From JBDXHU01 sp039989475 (GTDB lineage: Bacteria > Pseudomonadota > Gammaproteobacteria > Pseudomonadales > Halieaceae): a DNA stretch of 64,000 nucleotides. A program made the position numbers and the translations under genes. The stretch spans positions 868,001 through 932,000 of the forward strand of contig JBDXHU010000002.1 in NCBI GenBank assembly GCA_039989475.1. Reading direction: 5' to 3'. The notes under the pieces are model-generated. The model was given only the letters and a program-made list of their open reading frames with translations. It made no database searches and was not told the DNA's origin. Positions 52,939 through 62,060 of the stretch are shown one piece after another. Within the stretch, counting starts at the first letter, position 1. Each line of letters starts with the position of its first letter.

Positions 52939-54492
52939 TTAGTTAACCTGGCGGTCGCGGCCTTCCCAGAAGGGCTTGCGCAATTCGGTCTTTAGCACCT
53001 TGCCAGCACCGGAGAGCGGCATTGCTTCCTGTCGGAAACTGACACTCTTGGGCAGCTTGTAGCCCGCGATCTGATCACGGCAATGTTCGATCAGCTCTGC
53101 TTCACTGGCCTCTGCACCCTCGTGCAGAATGACGATGGCGTGTACGGCCTCGCCCCACTCCTCATGCGGTATACCGATCACGGCCACATCCTGTACGGCT
53201 TCGTGGCTGATTACTGCGTTCTCCACTTCAGTGGTAAAGACATTTTCGCCACCGGTAACCACCATATCCTTGACCCGGTCGACGATAAACAAATAGCCGT
53301 CCGCATCCAGGTAACCGGCGTCCCCGGTAAATACCCAGCCATCTTGCAGTGCCTTGGCAGTTTCTTCCGGTTTGTTCCAGTAACCCAGCATCGTGTGAGG
53401 GCCGCGCACCACGATTTCACCTGATACACCCTGGGTACAATCGTTACCCCCCTCATCGACAATGCGCATATCCGTCACCGGGGTTGGCCGTCCCGCTGCC
53501 TTGAGCTTGGGTCCACCCTTAACGTGATCACTCATGGGCAAAGTGGTTACCACCGGTGCCATTTCAGTCTGCCCATAGGCTTGTACCAAACCGACCGTCG
53601 GCCAGATCTGCAGGCATTGCTCCAGTACCGCGGCCGGCATTGGCGAGGCGCCATACATCAGGCACTGCAGGGAATACATGTCCGCGGTGGTCGCATCCGG
53701 ATGATTCAGCACCATTTTGATCATGGCTGGCACCAGCAGCGCATGACTAATACGCTTGGCAGCTATGATTGACAGTACCTGGCCCGGATCAAAACTTTGC
53801 AGCATGACATTGCTGGCACAGCTCAGGGTGGCGTTCATGGAGCCCGCGAAATCCGCCATGTGGAACATGGGTGCAACATGCAGGTAGGTGCTGTCGCGGG
53901 TCATATTGAAATCAGGCAGGGCGCCCATGGCGGAGGCCCAGATGGCACGGTGGGATTGCATGACACCCTTGGGAAAACCGGTGGTACCGCCCGTGTAGAA
54001 AATCCCCGCCATGTCATCATCACCGCGCGTCGACATAGCCACATGCGGGCTTTGGGCCACCAGTTCCTCATAGGAAAGCGCGCCCGCCGGGCAGTCACCG
54101 TCGCCCATGTAGACTATGGCAGAGACACAATCCACATCGGCCAATAATTGCGCCGCCTGCTCTGCAAAAGCATCATCAAACAACAGCACCCGGACGCCGG
54201 AGTCACCAACTGCATAGTTGTTTTCGGCCAGGGCCCAGCGGGTATTCAGCGGCACCATGCAGTAACCGGCCCAGGCGATACCAAAGACAGATTCGTAGTA
54301 GCGATCACTGTTGAGGCTGAGAATGCCGACCCGGTCTCCTTCATTCAGGCCCAGGCCTTGCAAACCCGCGGCAAGCCGCGCCACACGATTATTGAGTTCC
54401 TCCCAGCTGTACTCCCGCTTGCCAAATGAGGTGGCCATGCCATTGGGATTCAGCCGGGCTGCCCGCGCCAACATCGAAGGTAGTGAAACCAT
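52939..54492 (-). CDS. Acyl-CoA synthetase (AMP-forming, long-chain type)
   Basis: 517 residues from the ATG at 54492 (MVSLPSMLARAARLNPNG); the frame is open 46 codons upstream but that part is not homologous. ANL superfamily: P-loop-like IFYTGGTTGFPKGVMQSH, adenylate Thr/Glu in QAYGQTEMAP, the DLDADGYLFIVDRVKD hinge, and the catalytic Lys in SGAGKVLKTELRKPF. Activates a carboxylic acid with ATP and CoA, probably long-chain or cyclic. First gene of an operon with the crotonase and GST genes; steroid side-chain or ring acids are possible substrates but unproven. Confidence 0.92.
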   Translation of the reverse strand: MVSLPSMLARAARLNPNGMATSFGKREYSWEELNNRVARLAAGLQGLGLNEGDRVGILSLNSDRYYESVFGIAWAGYCMVPLNTRWALAENNYAVGDSGVRVLLFDDAFAEQAAQLLADVDCVSAIVYMGDGDCPAGALSYEELVAQSPHVAMSTRGDDDMAGIFYTGGTTGFPKGVMQSHRAIWASAMGALPDFNMTRDSTYLHVAPMFHMADFAGSMNATLSCASNVMLQSFDPGQVLSIIAAKRISHALLVPAMIKMVLNHPDATTADMYSLQCLMYGASPMPAAVLEQCLQIWPTVGLVQAYGQTEMAPVVTTLPMSDHVKGGPKLKAAGRPTPVTDMRIVDEGGNDCTQGVSGEIVVRGPHTMLGYWNKPEETAKALQDGWVFTGDAGYLDADGYLFIVDRVKDMVVTGGENVFTTEVENAVISHEAVQDVAVIGIPHEEWGEAVHAIVILHEGAEASEAELIEHCRDQIAGYKLPKSVSFRQEAMPLSGAGKVLKTELRKPFWEGRDRQVN

Positions 54493-54662
54493 AGTGAGCC
54501 TCTTTATTATTTCTTGTCCGGCAGGATTATAGCGAACAATGGCCGGCTGGATATCACACATTTCAAGCACCGCAGCACGCCACACCCCCGGATAAAGATA
54601 CTGCCACACTGGCCCACTTAGCGTTAGCATACTGATTTTCCTTCTGCTTCTGGAGCATCAGC

Positions 54663-56168
54663 ATGAAAATGCTTGTCAGCACCACCTCACGCACACTCCT
54701 GGTCCTGGTTTTCTGCATTGCCGGCAGCGCCAGTGCGCAGCCCGCCTCGATAAATGCGGAGCAAAACATGGACCTGGGCCAGGTCATTGAGTTGCTGCGC
54801 CAACAGCAGGCCGAAATGGCCAGCCAACGAAAATTGCTACAGGCACAGTCCGAACAGATTACTGGCCTCAAGCATGAACTGGACAGCCTGCGTGGGCCGG
54901 GTGCCGTGGAACAAGCAGCGCAAGCGCAGCAGGCCCAGGTAGCCACCAGGCCGGTAGAGGAGCAGCCGGCGCCGGAAATCCTCGCAAGCGACACCAGGAC
55001 CAAACAACAGCTCGATGCCGAAACCGAAAAGCGAGTCAGCGACGCCCAGGTCGACGACCCGACCCAGGACCTCTTGACCCGACTGCCTGGCGCCTGGCGC
55101 CTGCCCGGCACTGATGCGGCCTTCCGCATTGGTGGCTACGTAAAAAGTTCTGCGGTCTACAACCAGGATCCGCTGGCAATCAAGGACCGCTTCATTGTTG
55201 GCTCAATCCCGGTGAGCGAAGTGTCCGAGTCAAACCCCCAGGCCCAGAGCAGCATCACCGCCTCCCAGTCGCGACTCAACTTCGATATGCGCGAACCGAC
55301 CAAATATGGCATTTTGCGCGCCTTTATTGAGGGTGACTTTGCGGAAGATAATGACACCTTCCGTCTGCGCCATGCCTTCGGTCAGTGGCGCCAGGTGCTG
55401 GCGGGGAAAACCTGGTCGACCTTTGTCGACACCGAGGCCAGTCCGGAAGAAGTCGATTTCGAAGGCCTGAATGGCCGCGTCAACGTGCGCCAGAGCCAGG
55501 TGAGAATCATGCCAACACTGGGCGATGCCTACCAGTTCAAGTTCTCGCTGGAAGACCCCAACCCCCAGGTGCAAAACGGTGACGGCGTTACCCGCATGCC
55601 CGATATTGTTGCCAGCGCCAGCTTCCAGCCCAATGCCCGCCTGCACTTGCGCACGGCACTGATCGCCAGGCAGATTCGCGCCCAGCAATCGGAAAGTTTT
55701 GGTCGTGGGGTGGAAAAAGAATACGGCTGGGGTCTATCCCTCAGCGGACGCTTCATTACGCCCCGGTTCGGCGAGCGGGACAGCCTGCTGTTCCAGCTCA
55801 ATGGCGGCAGCGGCATCGGCCGCTACATCAATGACCTTTCCAGCGTCGGTAATTTCGACGGCGTCTTTAATCCGGCCAACGGTGAACTGGAATTATTTGA
55901 CGTGCTGGCCGGTTACGCCTCCTGGCAGCATTGGTGGAGCGGCACCCTGCGTTCCAACTTTACCTTTGGCATAGTCGATGTGGACAACCCGGGCTTCGTT
56001 TCCGGCGATGCCTACCAGCGTACCATGCGTTTTTCATCGAACCTCTTGTGGAGCCCAACACCGCGCATCAACCTCGGACTGGAATACCTTTGGGGCTCTC
56101 GGGAGAATGAAAACGGCGCCGACGGCGATGCCCAGCAGCTGCAGATGGCCGCACAGTACAGCTTCTAA
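54663..56168 (+). CDS. DcaP-like trimeric outer-membrane porin
   Basis: 501 residues. Signal peptide about residues 1-26 (cleavage near ASA-QPA), then an N-terminal coiled-coil stalk (about 35-85, rich in Q, E, L and K), and a barrel starting with RIGGYVKSSAVYNQDPL at about residue 155. The last residue is Phe after AAQYSF, as expected for BAM recognition. DcaP-type channels of Acinetobacter import dicarboxylic acids and other anionic compounds. Divergent from the acyl-CoA ligase operon with 170 bp between starts; coupling of uptake and activation of acids is an inference. Confidence 0.85.
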   Translation: MKMLVSTTSRTLLVLVFCIAGSASAQPASINAEQNMDLGQVIELLRQQQAEMASQRKLLQAQSEQITGLKHELDSLRGPGAVEQAAQAQQAQVATRPVEEQPAPEILASDTRTKQQLDAETEKRVSDAQVDDPTQDLLTRLPGAWRLPGTDAAFRIGGYVKSSAVYNQDPLAIKDRFIVGSIPVSEVSESNPQAQSSITASQSRLNFDMREPTKYGILRAFIEGDFAEDNDTFRLRHAFGQWRQVLAGKTWSTFVDTEASPEEVDFEGLNGRVNVRQSQVRIMPTLGDAYQFKFSLEDPNPQVQNGDGVTRMPDIVASASFQPNARLHLRTALIARQIRAQQSESFGRGVEKEYGWGLSLSGRFITPRFGERDSLLFQLNGGSGIGRYINDLSSVGNFDGVFNPANGELELFDVLAGYASWQHWWSGTLRSNFTFGIVDVDNPGFVSGDAYQRTMRFSSNLLWSPTPRINLGLEYLWGSRENENGADGDAQQLQMAAQYSF

Positions 56169-56277
56169 AAGTTGCACTGATGGCCACGGCGCAGCCGTAG
56201 TATCCAGCAAACAATCGGCGAGGTGGCAAGCTTGCCTTCTGGATACAGGCGCGGAATAATTGCCGCCCTCCAATAAC

Positions 56278-56354
56278 CCGCCCTTAGCTCAGCTGGATAG
56301 AGCGTCCCCCTCCTAAGGGGAAGGTCTCAGGTTCGAATCCTGAAGGGCGGGCCA
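56278..56354 (+). tRNA. tRNA-Arg (anticodon CCU)
   Basis: Folds by eye into a complete cloverleaf: acceptor CCGCCCT/AGGGCGG, D-arm GCTC/GAGC, anticodon stem TCCCC/GGGGA with loop CTCCTAA (anticodon CCT), variable AGGTC, T-arm TCAGG/CCTGA with loop TTCGAAT, discriminator G and encoded CCA. It reads the rare codon AGG. The DcaP-like gene is upstream and the convergent sulfotransferase gene downstream. Confidence 0.97.
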
Positions 56355-56384
56355 AATACTTCCAGAAGCGGCCAAACCCTGGCT

Positions 56385-57314
56385 CTACTGGCGCAAGCTG
56401 CCAATCATGCATGCGTAATCTTCGAAACCGAGTTCCGCCGTAATGTGCTGCTGCCAAAGTGCATCCAGTTGTTCGACCACCTCGGCACTGAGTTGCTTTC
56501 TCGATTCTCCCACCAGCCCGCTACGCACCTTGGAGGAATCGCTGTTGGCCGGCAGACCCAACACATCCACGCTGCGCTCACGCATAAGCTTGTCATCAAA
56601 ATGATCTTTGTGTTGCTGCATAAATTCCAGTGAACTGTGTTCCAGGCTTATCGCCAGCAACTCATCATCCAACTCAAGGTTCATAAAGGCCGCAACACGT
56701 TTTATGGTGCCCTCCAGATCGTCTCGCATATGCTCGTAAGCCATGAACAACACATCCGGGTCGTCCCGGCGTGCCCACCAGGACTTCAGGTGGGTCCAGT
56801 AATCGCCACCCGAACTACCCGGACTTCCCGCCACGATGAACGTACCCCGCGCAAAATCATCCAGCGATACCGCACCCGGCTCCAGAAACCAGCCCTCCAT
56901 AAACTTGTACATGGAGTACAGTGCGTCCCGGGGATCGCGACAGGAGTTGATGTAACGACCGCCCCCTGGCATGCGATGGGCGTCAAGATGACTCTTGAAC
57001 AAACGTAGACTGCCCTTCTGCTCGGCGTTCAGATCGAGACCCAGGTCGGTGGAGGTCTCGATCCACGGCACTACTCGACTGATATCATCAAAATCCATAT
57101 CGCCTCGAGTGCGAAGCGTATGCGCCATTTGCTGCAGCCAGGTGGTGCCACTCTTGCCAAACGGTGTAATTACAAGGTCCGTCGGCCGCAAGTTGATAGC
57201 CAGGCCAGCATTGAAGCCATCCTCGGTACTCATAGCGCCCATCATGGCGCCAAAGGCCTGCAGTGTCGTCGCCCGCCCTGTGGGTGCCCTGTCTTTGTTA
57301 TCACTCTCCGCCAC
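56385..57314 (-). CDS. PAPS-dependent sulfotransferase
   Basis: 309 residues from a GTG at 57314, which has CGGAG about 7 nt upstream; a TTG at 57347 would also fit the frame. Sulfotransferase_1 fold: 5'-phosphosulfate loop PFGKSGTTWLQQMAHTL, 3'-phosphate site RDPRDALYSMYKFM, and catalytic base region KSHLDAHRMP in the KTHxP position. YEHMRDDLEGTIKRVAAF is a family block. It transfers sulfate from PAPS to a small hydroxyl compound; marine homologues modify lipids or sterols. Immediately downstream of tRNA-Arg on the opposite strand. Confidence 0.87.
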   Translation of the reverse strand: MAESDNKDRAPTGRATTLQAFGAMMGAMSTEDGFNAGLAINLRPTDLVITPFGKSGTTWLQQMAHTLRTRGDMDFDDISRVVPWIETSTDLGLDLNAEQKGSLRLFKSHLDAHRMPGGGRYINSCRDPRDALYSMYKFMEGWFLEPGAVSLDDFARGTFIVAGSPGSSGGDYWTHLKSWWARRDDPDVLFMAYEHMRDDLEGTIKRVAAFMNLELDDELLAISLEHSSLEFMQQHKDHFDDKLMRERSVDVLGLPANSDSSKVRSGLVGESRKQLSAEVVEQLDALWQQHITAELGFEDYACMIGSLRQ

Positions 57315-57529
57315 TGTGTTCTCCGGCTGGATGCCTGGTCTACGCAAGAAGCGGAAAGTATAGGCGAAGGCGGTGTTGCGAGAATAGGCGGGCCACGCCT
57401 TGCGGCTAATTCAAGAAACAGCTGCCATCAGTCGATAAGTTCACATGGGCATGGCAAACGGCGATAGATCGCCAGACCTCTGTATGGCTTCGCTATACTC
57501 GTTTCGCTTTCGCGACTGAGGTAAGCTCG

Positions 57530-59464
57530 GTGCCAGATTATTCAAACACAATAGAAAGTAATACTTCGTATTTTATGAGCGACGAAAACAATAACGACAA
57601 GTTCAAGGCGATTCTGAACGGATCACTGGACAGCATGTACTACCTCTTGCCTGTACTCGACGCTGACGGCGAAGTTTCTGACTTCCGTTGTGCTGATGTG
57701 AATGCTGCGGGTGCTGAACTACTGGGCCTGGACCAAGAGAAAATTATCGGTTCCTGTATCAGCAACCACCTGACGAGTGAGCGGGCAGATAGCCTCTTGC
57801 AACGCCTGGCTGCAGCGCGGAAGTCCGGGCAGGCCGTCGAGTCCGAGGAAGAGATGGTGCTTGGCCCACGGAGCGTATTCGTTCGCGAGCAAATCATTCC
57901 GCTTCCCGAAGGCATTCTTGTGCAGGTGCGTGATATTACTGGCTCACGACGGGCACAGCAGGACCTGCGCGACAGCCAGGAATACCTGGCTTCTGTGATC
58001 GCCAATATTCCGGTCATACTCTACGAACTGGATCGGGATGGGGTGTTTAAGCTATCGACCGGCCGCTCCCTCTCACAGATAGGTCTGGCGCCCGGTGAGG
58101 CCGTGGGAAAGTCGATGACAGACTATTTTCCTGATGGGTCTCCCGAGGTTGCTGCATTCCAGCGCGCGCTGACAGGCGAATCATTCACCACGCAAACGAC
58201 ACTTGGCGATGGTTATTTTGACTCCCGCTACACACCCCGCTATGACGACGCGGGCAACATCGTCGGCGTCCTCGGGATCAGCTATGACATCACCGAACAA
58301 AGGCTCGCCGAAGAGCAACTGCGCCGGGCCCAGAGGCTGGACGCTGTTGGCCAGCTAACCGGGGGAATCGCGCACGACTTCAACAACCTGCTGGCGGTAA
58401 TTCTGGGAAACCTGGATCTGCTGGAAAAGCTGGCCAAGGAAGATGATGATGCCGCGCGTTTTATTCAGAGGGCGATTGCAGCCACTGAGCGCGGTGCCAC
58501 CTTAACCAGGCGCTTGCTGGCTTTCTCGCGCAAGCAACTACTCGAACCAAGCATCACTGACACCAATGACCTCGTGGCCGGCATGCTGGCCATGTTAAGC
58601 CGCACGCTACCAGAGAATATTGTTATTGCCTTCGAGCCAGCAGATGACTTGTGGCAGATTCACATCGACGCGCCGCAATTGGAACACGCGGTATTGAATC
58701 TCTGCCTGAACGCACGCGATGCCATGCCTGAAGGCGGCAAGTTATCTATTCAGACCCGGAATATATCGCTAGCTGGAGAAGAGGCGCAGCGCATTAACAT
58801 CGAGCCCAGGGATTACGTGGAGCTATTGGTAAAAGACACGGGTTGCGGAATTCCAGAAGACCTCAGGGAAGTCATTTTTGAACCCTTCTACACCACCAAG
58901 GAGGTCGGCAAGGGCAACGGCCTGGGGCTTTCGATGGTCTACGGCTTCATCGACCAATCCGGCGGCGCGATCGATCTCAGTTCTGAAACAGGGGCAGGCA
59001 CCGGCATTCGCCTGTTGCTGCCAACAAGCGAGGCAAAGAGTCTGGCCAGGACTCCGACTTCAGATTCACGCAGGTTCATTGCCAACGGCACGGGGGAGCG
59101 GATTCTGGTAGTCGAAGATGATTCAGACGTGCGCCAGTTTGTCAGCGACGCGCTGTCTGCCTTGAACTACGAGGTCGTGCAGGCACGCAATGGAGACCTG
59201 GCACTGCAATGGCTGGATAGAGGTGAGCCGCTGGATCTGATGTTCAGCGACATCGTCCTCCCCGGTGAACTCAGTGGTATCGAACTCACCCGGCATGCAC
59301 TGACACTGCGACCGGGACTTAATGTACTGCTGACAACCGGTTACGCCAAGGACGCGAGTGCTGGAGACCTGGAAACGCTATCCCACCTGGAAGTGCTTCC
59401 CAAGCCCTATCGTACCGCGGATCTCGCCCGCAAATTGCGCACCCTGCTGGACCCTCCCAGCTGA
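57530..59464 (+). CDS. Orphan PAS hybrid histidine kinase
   Basis: 644 residues from a GTG at 57530 (GAGG ends 8 nt upstream). No membrane segments, so it is cytosolic. Two PAS domains (about residues 23-140 and 148-258, each ending in VRDITGSRR or SYDITEQRL), HisKA with His282 (GGIAHDFNNLLAV), HATPase_c (NLCLNARDAMP, DTGCGIPED, NGLGLSMVYGF) and a C-terminal receiver with acidic pair VEDDSDVRQF and phospho-acceptor Asp in LMFSDIVLPGE. FNNLLA-type kinases commonly sense internal cues. No partner regulator lies nearby, so the output is unknown. Confidence 0.9.
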   Translation: MPDYSNTIESNTSYFMSDENNNDKFKAILNGSLDSMYYLLPVLDADGEVSDFRCADVNAAGAELLGLDQEKIIGSCISNHLTSERADSLLQRLAAARKSGQAVESEEEMVLGPRSVFVREQIIPLPEGILVQVRDITGSRRAQQDLRDSQEYLASVIANIPVILYELDRDGVFKLSTGRSLSQIGLAPGEAVGKSMTDYFPDGSPEVAAFQRALTGESFTTQTTLGDGYFDSRYTPRYDDAGNIVGVLGISYDITEQRLAEEQLRRAQRLDAVGQLTGGIAHDFNNLLAVILGNLDLLEKLAKEDDDAARFIQRAIAATERGATLTRRLLAFSRKQLLEPSITDTNDLVAGMLAMLSRTLPENIVIAFEPADDLWQIHIDAPQLEHAVLNLCLNARDAMPEGGKLSIQTRNISLAGEEAQRINIEPRDYVELLVKDTGCGIPEDLREVIFEPFYTTKEVGKGNGLGLSMVYGFIDQSGGAIDLSSETGAGTGIRLLLPTSEAKSLARTPTSDSRRFIANGTGERILVVEDDSDVRQFVSDALSALNYEVVQARNGDLALQWLDRGEPLDLMFSDIVLPGELSGIELTRHALTLRPGLNVLLTTGYAKDASAGDLETLSHLEVLPKPYRTADLARKLRTLLDPPS

Positions 59465-59502
59465 GGCGTCATCCCGATAGCTGGCTGAGCCCCGACGGGG
59501 GA

Positions 59503-60798
59503 CTACTGCGCACCCTGAGCAATGCAGCTTAATATTTCTGCCTGGTAACGCTTGCCGCGTTCATTGAGCAAATCCAGCACGTGCAGCGAGGTGGGCACAA
59601 ACGCAAAGCCGATCTCCAGCCCGGGATGCCACTGAAAAATCGATCCGCCAAGCCCCATCCAGCCATAGAACCCTTCCCTGCCCTCGTTGAAGTCACGCTC
59701 CATTGAGCTGCTGTCTGGAGTACAGGCGACGAAACTGTCCACCCCGCCCTGCGTGAAACGCGTGGTCATGAGACCGCCCATATCCGCTTTGAGGGAGTGA
59801 TCGTGCATCGCCGCCCAGGCTGACTCGCTTAAATACTCGGTATCTTCCCACTTGCCGCCCGCTGCCATCATGCCTGCTATCTTTGCCAGCCCCCTGGCTG
59901 AACAGTTGGCATTAGCGGAGGGCGTTTCGCCCCTGGCGAAGCCCGGATTATTAAAGAATCCCAGACCGCCCATACCGGTGAATGGCGGTGGATTTCCAGA
60001 ACGCCTGCTCCTGACCAGGCCCGGCACAATCTTGATGAGTCGGCCAATTATCTGGAAGATGTTGTGGACAATCCGCCTACCCATGAACCTGGGCTTCAGA
60101 CTCTGTAGCAGCTGATAGCCAAAGCCGAGTGCTTTGACTTTGGAACGGCGTTCCATCTCTGGCGCTTTGACACCAATAATGGCGTCGGCCTTGAGAGGGC
60201 CGCTGATCTCCTCGCGGAGGAACTCGCCAATGGTGCGACCAGCCGGGTCGACCCGGCGAAACACTTCATTGACAATCCAGCCGCGGGTGAGTGCGTGATA
60301 TTCACGCTTGCCGCCGCTGCCTGCCGTATAGCTCAATGCGTGTGCTTCAATTATCCGACCCACGGCATTCTGCTTGATATTCTCGGTGAACAGATCTTCC
60401 ATATCGAGGGAGGTATCAAAATTGGCGAGCCCGGCCTCATGCCGCATGAGGTCAGCCACCGTCAGCCCGTCTTTGCCATTGGTGCCAAACTCCGGCCAGT
60501 AGCGGGCAATCGGGGCGTCATAGCTGATCAACCCCTTCCCCACCAGTGACGCGATCGCGATGGCTTCGAGGCTTTTGCCACTACTGAACACATTGACCAG
60601 GGAATCTGCTGAAAAGTCAGGGGCATCGCTTGCCGAGGCCCACAGATCCACAACCTTTTCCCCCTTGTAGTATACGCAGAGCTGAGTATTCTCCTCGGCC
60701 ATTGTCCGCATCTGGTTCTCATAAAGCTGCCTGACAGACTCAAAGCCCGAGGCGATTGTGCCATTGATTTGCATACGCTTGCCGCTGTTGTGACTCAT
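59503..60798 (-). CDS. Serine hydrolase of the beta-lactamase/esterase fold
   Basis: 431 residues, no signal peptide. Class C beta-lactamase-like esterase: SxxK in VFSSGKSLEA (Ser72-Lys75), the tyrosine motif in REYHALTRGWI (YHA in the YxN position) and MGLGGSIFQWHPG near the C-terminus (HxG-like). Fits EstB/LACTB-type esterases acting on small esters or lactones rather than a resistance enzyme. The start is preceded by GGCGGAG, which coincides with the end of a remnant frame at 60802. It reads in the same direction as the M14 peptidase gene. Confidence 0.85.
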   Translation of the reverse strand: MSHNSGKRMQINGTIASGFESVRQLYENQMRTMAEENTQLCVYYKGEKVVDLWASASDAPDFSADSLVNVFSSGKSLEAIAIASLVGKGLISYDAPIARYWPEFGTNGKDGLTVADLMRHEAGLANFDTSLDMEDLFTENIKQNAVGRIIEAHALSYTAGSGGKREYHALTRGWIVNEVFRRVDPAGRTIGEFLREEISGPLKADAIIGVKAPEMERRSKVKALGFGYQLLQSLKPRFMGRRIVHNIFQIIGRLIKIVPGLVRSRRSGNPPPFTGMGGLGFFNNPGFARGETPSANANCSARGLAKIAGMMAAGGKWEDTEYLSESAWAAMHDHSLKADMGGLMTTRFTQGGVDSFVACTPDSSSMERDFNEGREGFYGWMGLGGSIFQWHPGLEIGFAFVPTSLHVLDLLNERGKRYQAEILSCIAQGAQ

Positions 60799-60801
60799 CG
60801 A

Positions 60802-60948
60802 TTACTCCGCCTGAATTGAGCGAGAGTATAGCGTGGATACCTGGCGGTGACCGCCCTTCTCATCCGGCACACCCGCCGAGGCATCACCGGAGACGATCAG
60901 CGCCGTGTTAGCCGCCTTCGCGACCTCAAGCACATAATCGAGATTTAC
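60802..60948 (-). pseudogene. Short remnant reading frame between serine hydrolase and M14 peptidase
   Basis: A minus-strand frame reads NLDYVLEVAKAANTALIVSG (then DASAGVPDEKGGHRQV and RSIQAE) and stops at 60802, 3 nt before the next gene's start. The only start is a GTG at 60933 (43 residues), without a clear ribosome site; upstream the frame is stopped by TAG inside the M14 gene. Protein-like composition suggests the 3' end of a decayed gene fused to the M14 locus, or a small coding gene. Not identified. Confidence 0.35.
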
Positions 60949-61862
60949 GCAGATCGCCTGAGGTAATCCAGGCCGCCGCTAATCGCGGCTACCTGGGCAT
61001 CTACGCAGTTCTCATCAGTGACCAGCGGGCTGTCCGGGTAGACTTCTGTCGTGGTCACGAAGCTGGCCTCGGTCACACCCATACAGAGCCCCAGCGGACC
61101 GGCATCGTAATTGATCACCCCGTGTTGCTCCAGCGGCTCACCGATAATTCTGCCGTCAACGGGAGGCGCTATATGGGTGACCTGCTCGACCGACTTGATA
61201 ACGGAGGCCTGGAAATCGAATGTGGGTCTGGCGCTGTCGCCCACGGTGTAGAAGCCATCAGGGATATCCCAGTTATCCTGTGTCACGGCATCACGGGCCG
61301 CCAGGGCCGGCCTGAATTCCGTGTTATCGGTATCGGTTGTTTCATGCAGATCGACGTGCGCGAGAAAGTCGATTGCTGCATTTTCCAGGTATCGAATAAC
61401 CGCGGCTGCCTCCTCGGAGGGACTATCCGGCCTGAACGACCGGTTGGGGTCCACAGCGTTCGGGTTCCAGCGGTTGATGGTTTCATAGCCCCAGGGGCTA
61501 ATGCATGGCAGCACCACAAAGTTGAAATGCTCCGCGTAGTTCTTCACCTGTGTTTGCAGAAAGCGCAGCGCACCCTGGACACCGCTGGTCTCGTAGCCAT
61601 GCACGCCGCCGGTGACAAGGATGCTTGGCAAATTGCTGTCCCATGACCGGGACTTCACAGCATAGAGTGGGTAACGCCCCGCTACATACGACAGTTCGCC
61701 ATAACTCTCGACACTAAAGTCATCTCGCAAGGCGTCGATCCTCGACAGGACTTCGTCAGCATAGAGTCGCTGTACCGACTGCAAGGCGAACCAGGCGGCT
61801 ATATCTACTTCGTCCCAGGTCTTGCCTGGTGTGCCAATGGGGTACTCGTCTGATGTCTTCAT
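60945..61862 (-). CDS. M14 family metallocarboxypeptidase-like protein
   Basis: 305 residues without signal peptide. Zinc-site elements: VTGGVHGYETSG (His88, Glu91) and FLAHVDLHETTD (His173), with NPNAVDPNRSF in the NPDGxDLNRNF position and a candidate catalytic Glu in TTEVYPDSPL. Belongs to the AGBL/M14-like group that trims C-terminal or gamma-linked residues. The open reading frame ends at 60945 within the remnant frame described separately, so the extreme C-terminus may have been altered. Substrate unknown. Confidence 0.8.
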   Translation of the reverse strand: MKTSDEYPIGTPGKTWDEVDIAAWFALQSVQRLYADEVLSRIDALRDDFSVESYGELSYVAGRYPLYAVKSRSWDSNLPSILVTGGVHGYETSGVQGALRFLQTQVKNYAEHFNFVVLPCISPWGYETINRWNPNAVDPNRSFRPDSPSEEAAAVIRYLENAAIDFLAHVDLHETTDTDNTEFRPALAARDAVTQDNWDIPDGFYTVGDSARPTFDFQASVIKSVEQVTHIAPPVDGRIIGEPLEQHGVINYDAGPLGLCMGVTEASFVTTTEVYPDSPLVTDENCVDAQVAAISGGLDYLRRSA

Positions 61863-62060
61863 GATGTAAGTTCTGGATAATTGGGTCTTGGCTAGATTAC
61901 GCCAGCGCGCCGTCTCTTGCAGCTCAAAAAGACCGCTAGTAAGGGTCGCGCTACCAGCTGCTTAAGTTGTCGCCAGGCGCTAGACCAGCCCATGTGCTCG
62001 GTGTAAACTTCGACCTCCATTTTTCGGCACCCCCGCATTCACACCACACAGGACCCCGAT

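Noticed and set aside
56278..56354. tRNA-Arg as an integration site for a mobile element
   Set aside because: No integrase, no duplicated 3' tRNA end and no change in composition were seen downstream; the sulfotransferase gene follows directly.
61863..62060. Small gene or RNA between the M14 peptidase and fadB
   Set aside because: No convincing frame, ribosome site or hairpin with a T-tract is present in these about 198 bp; it is treated as plain intergenic DNA.
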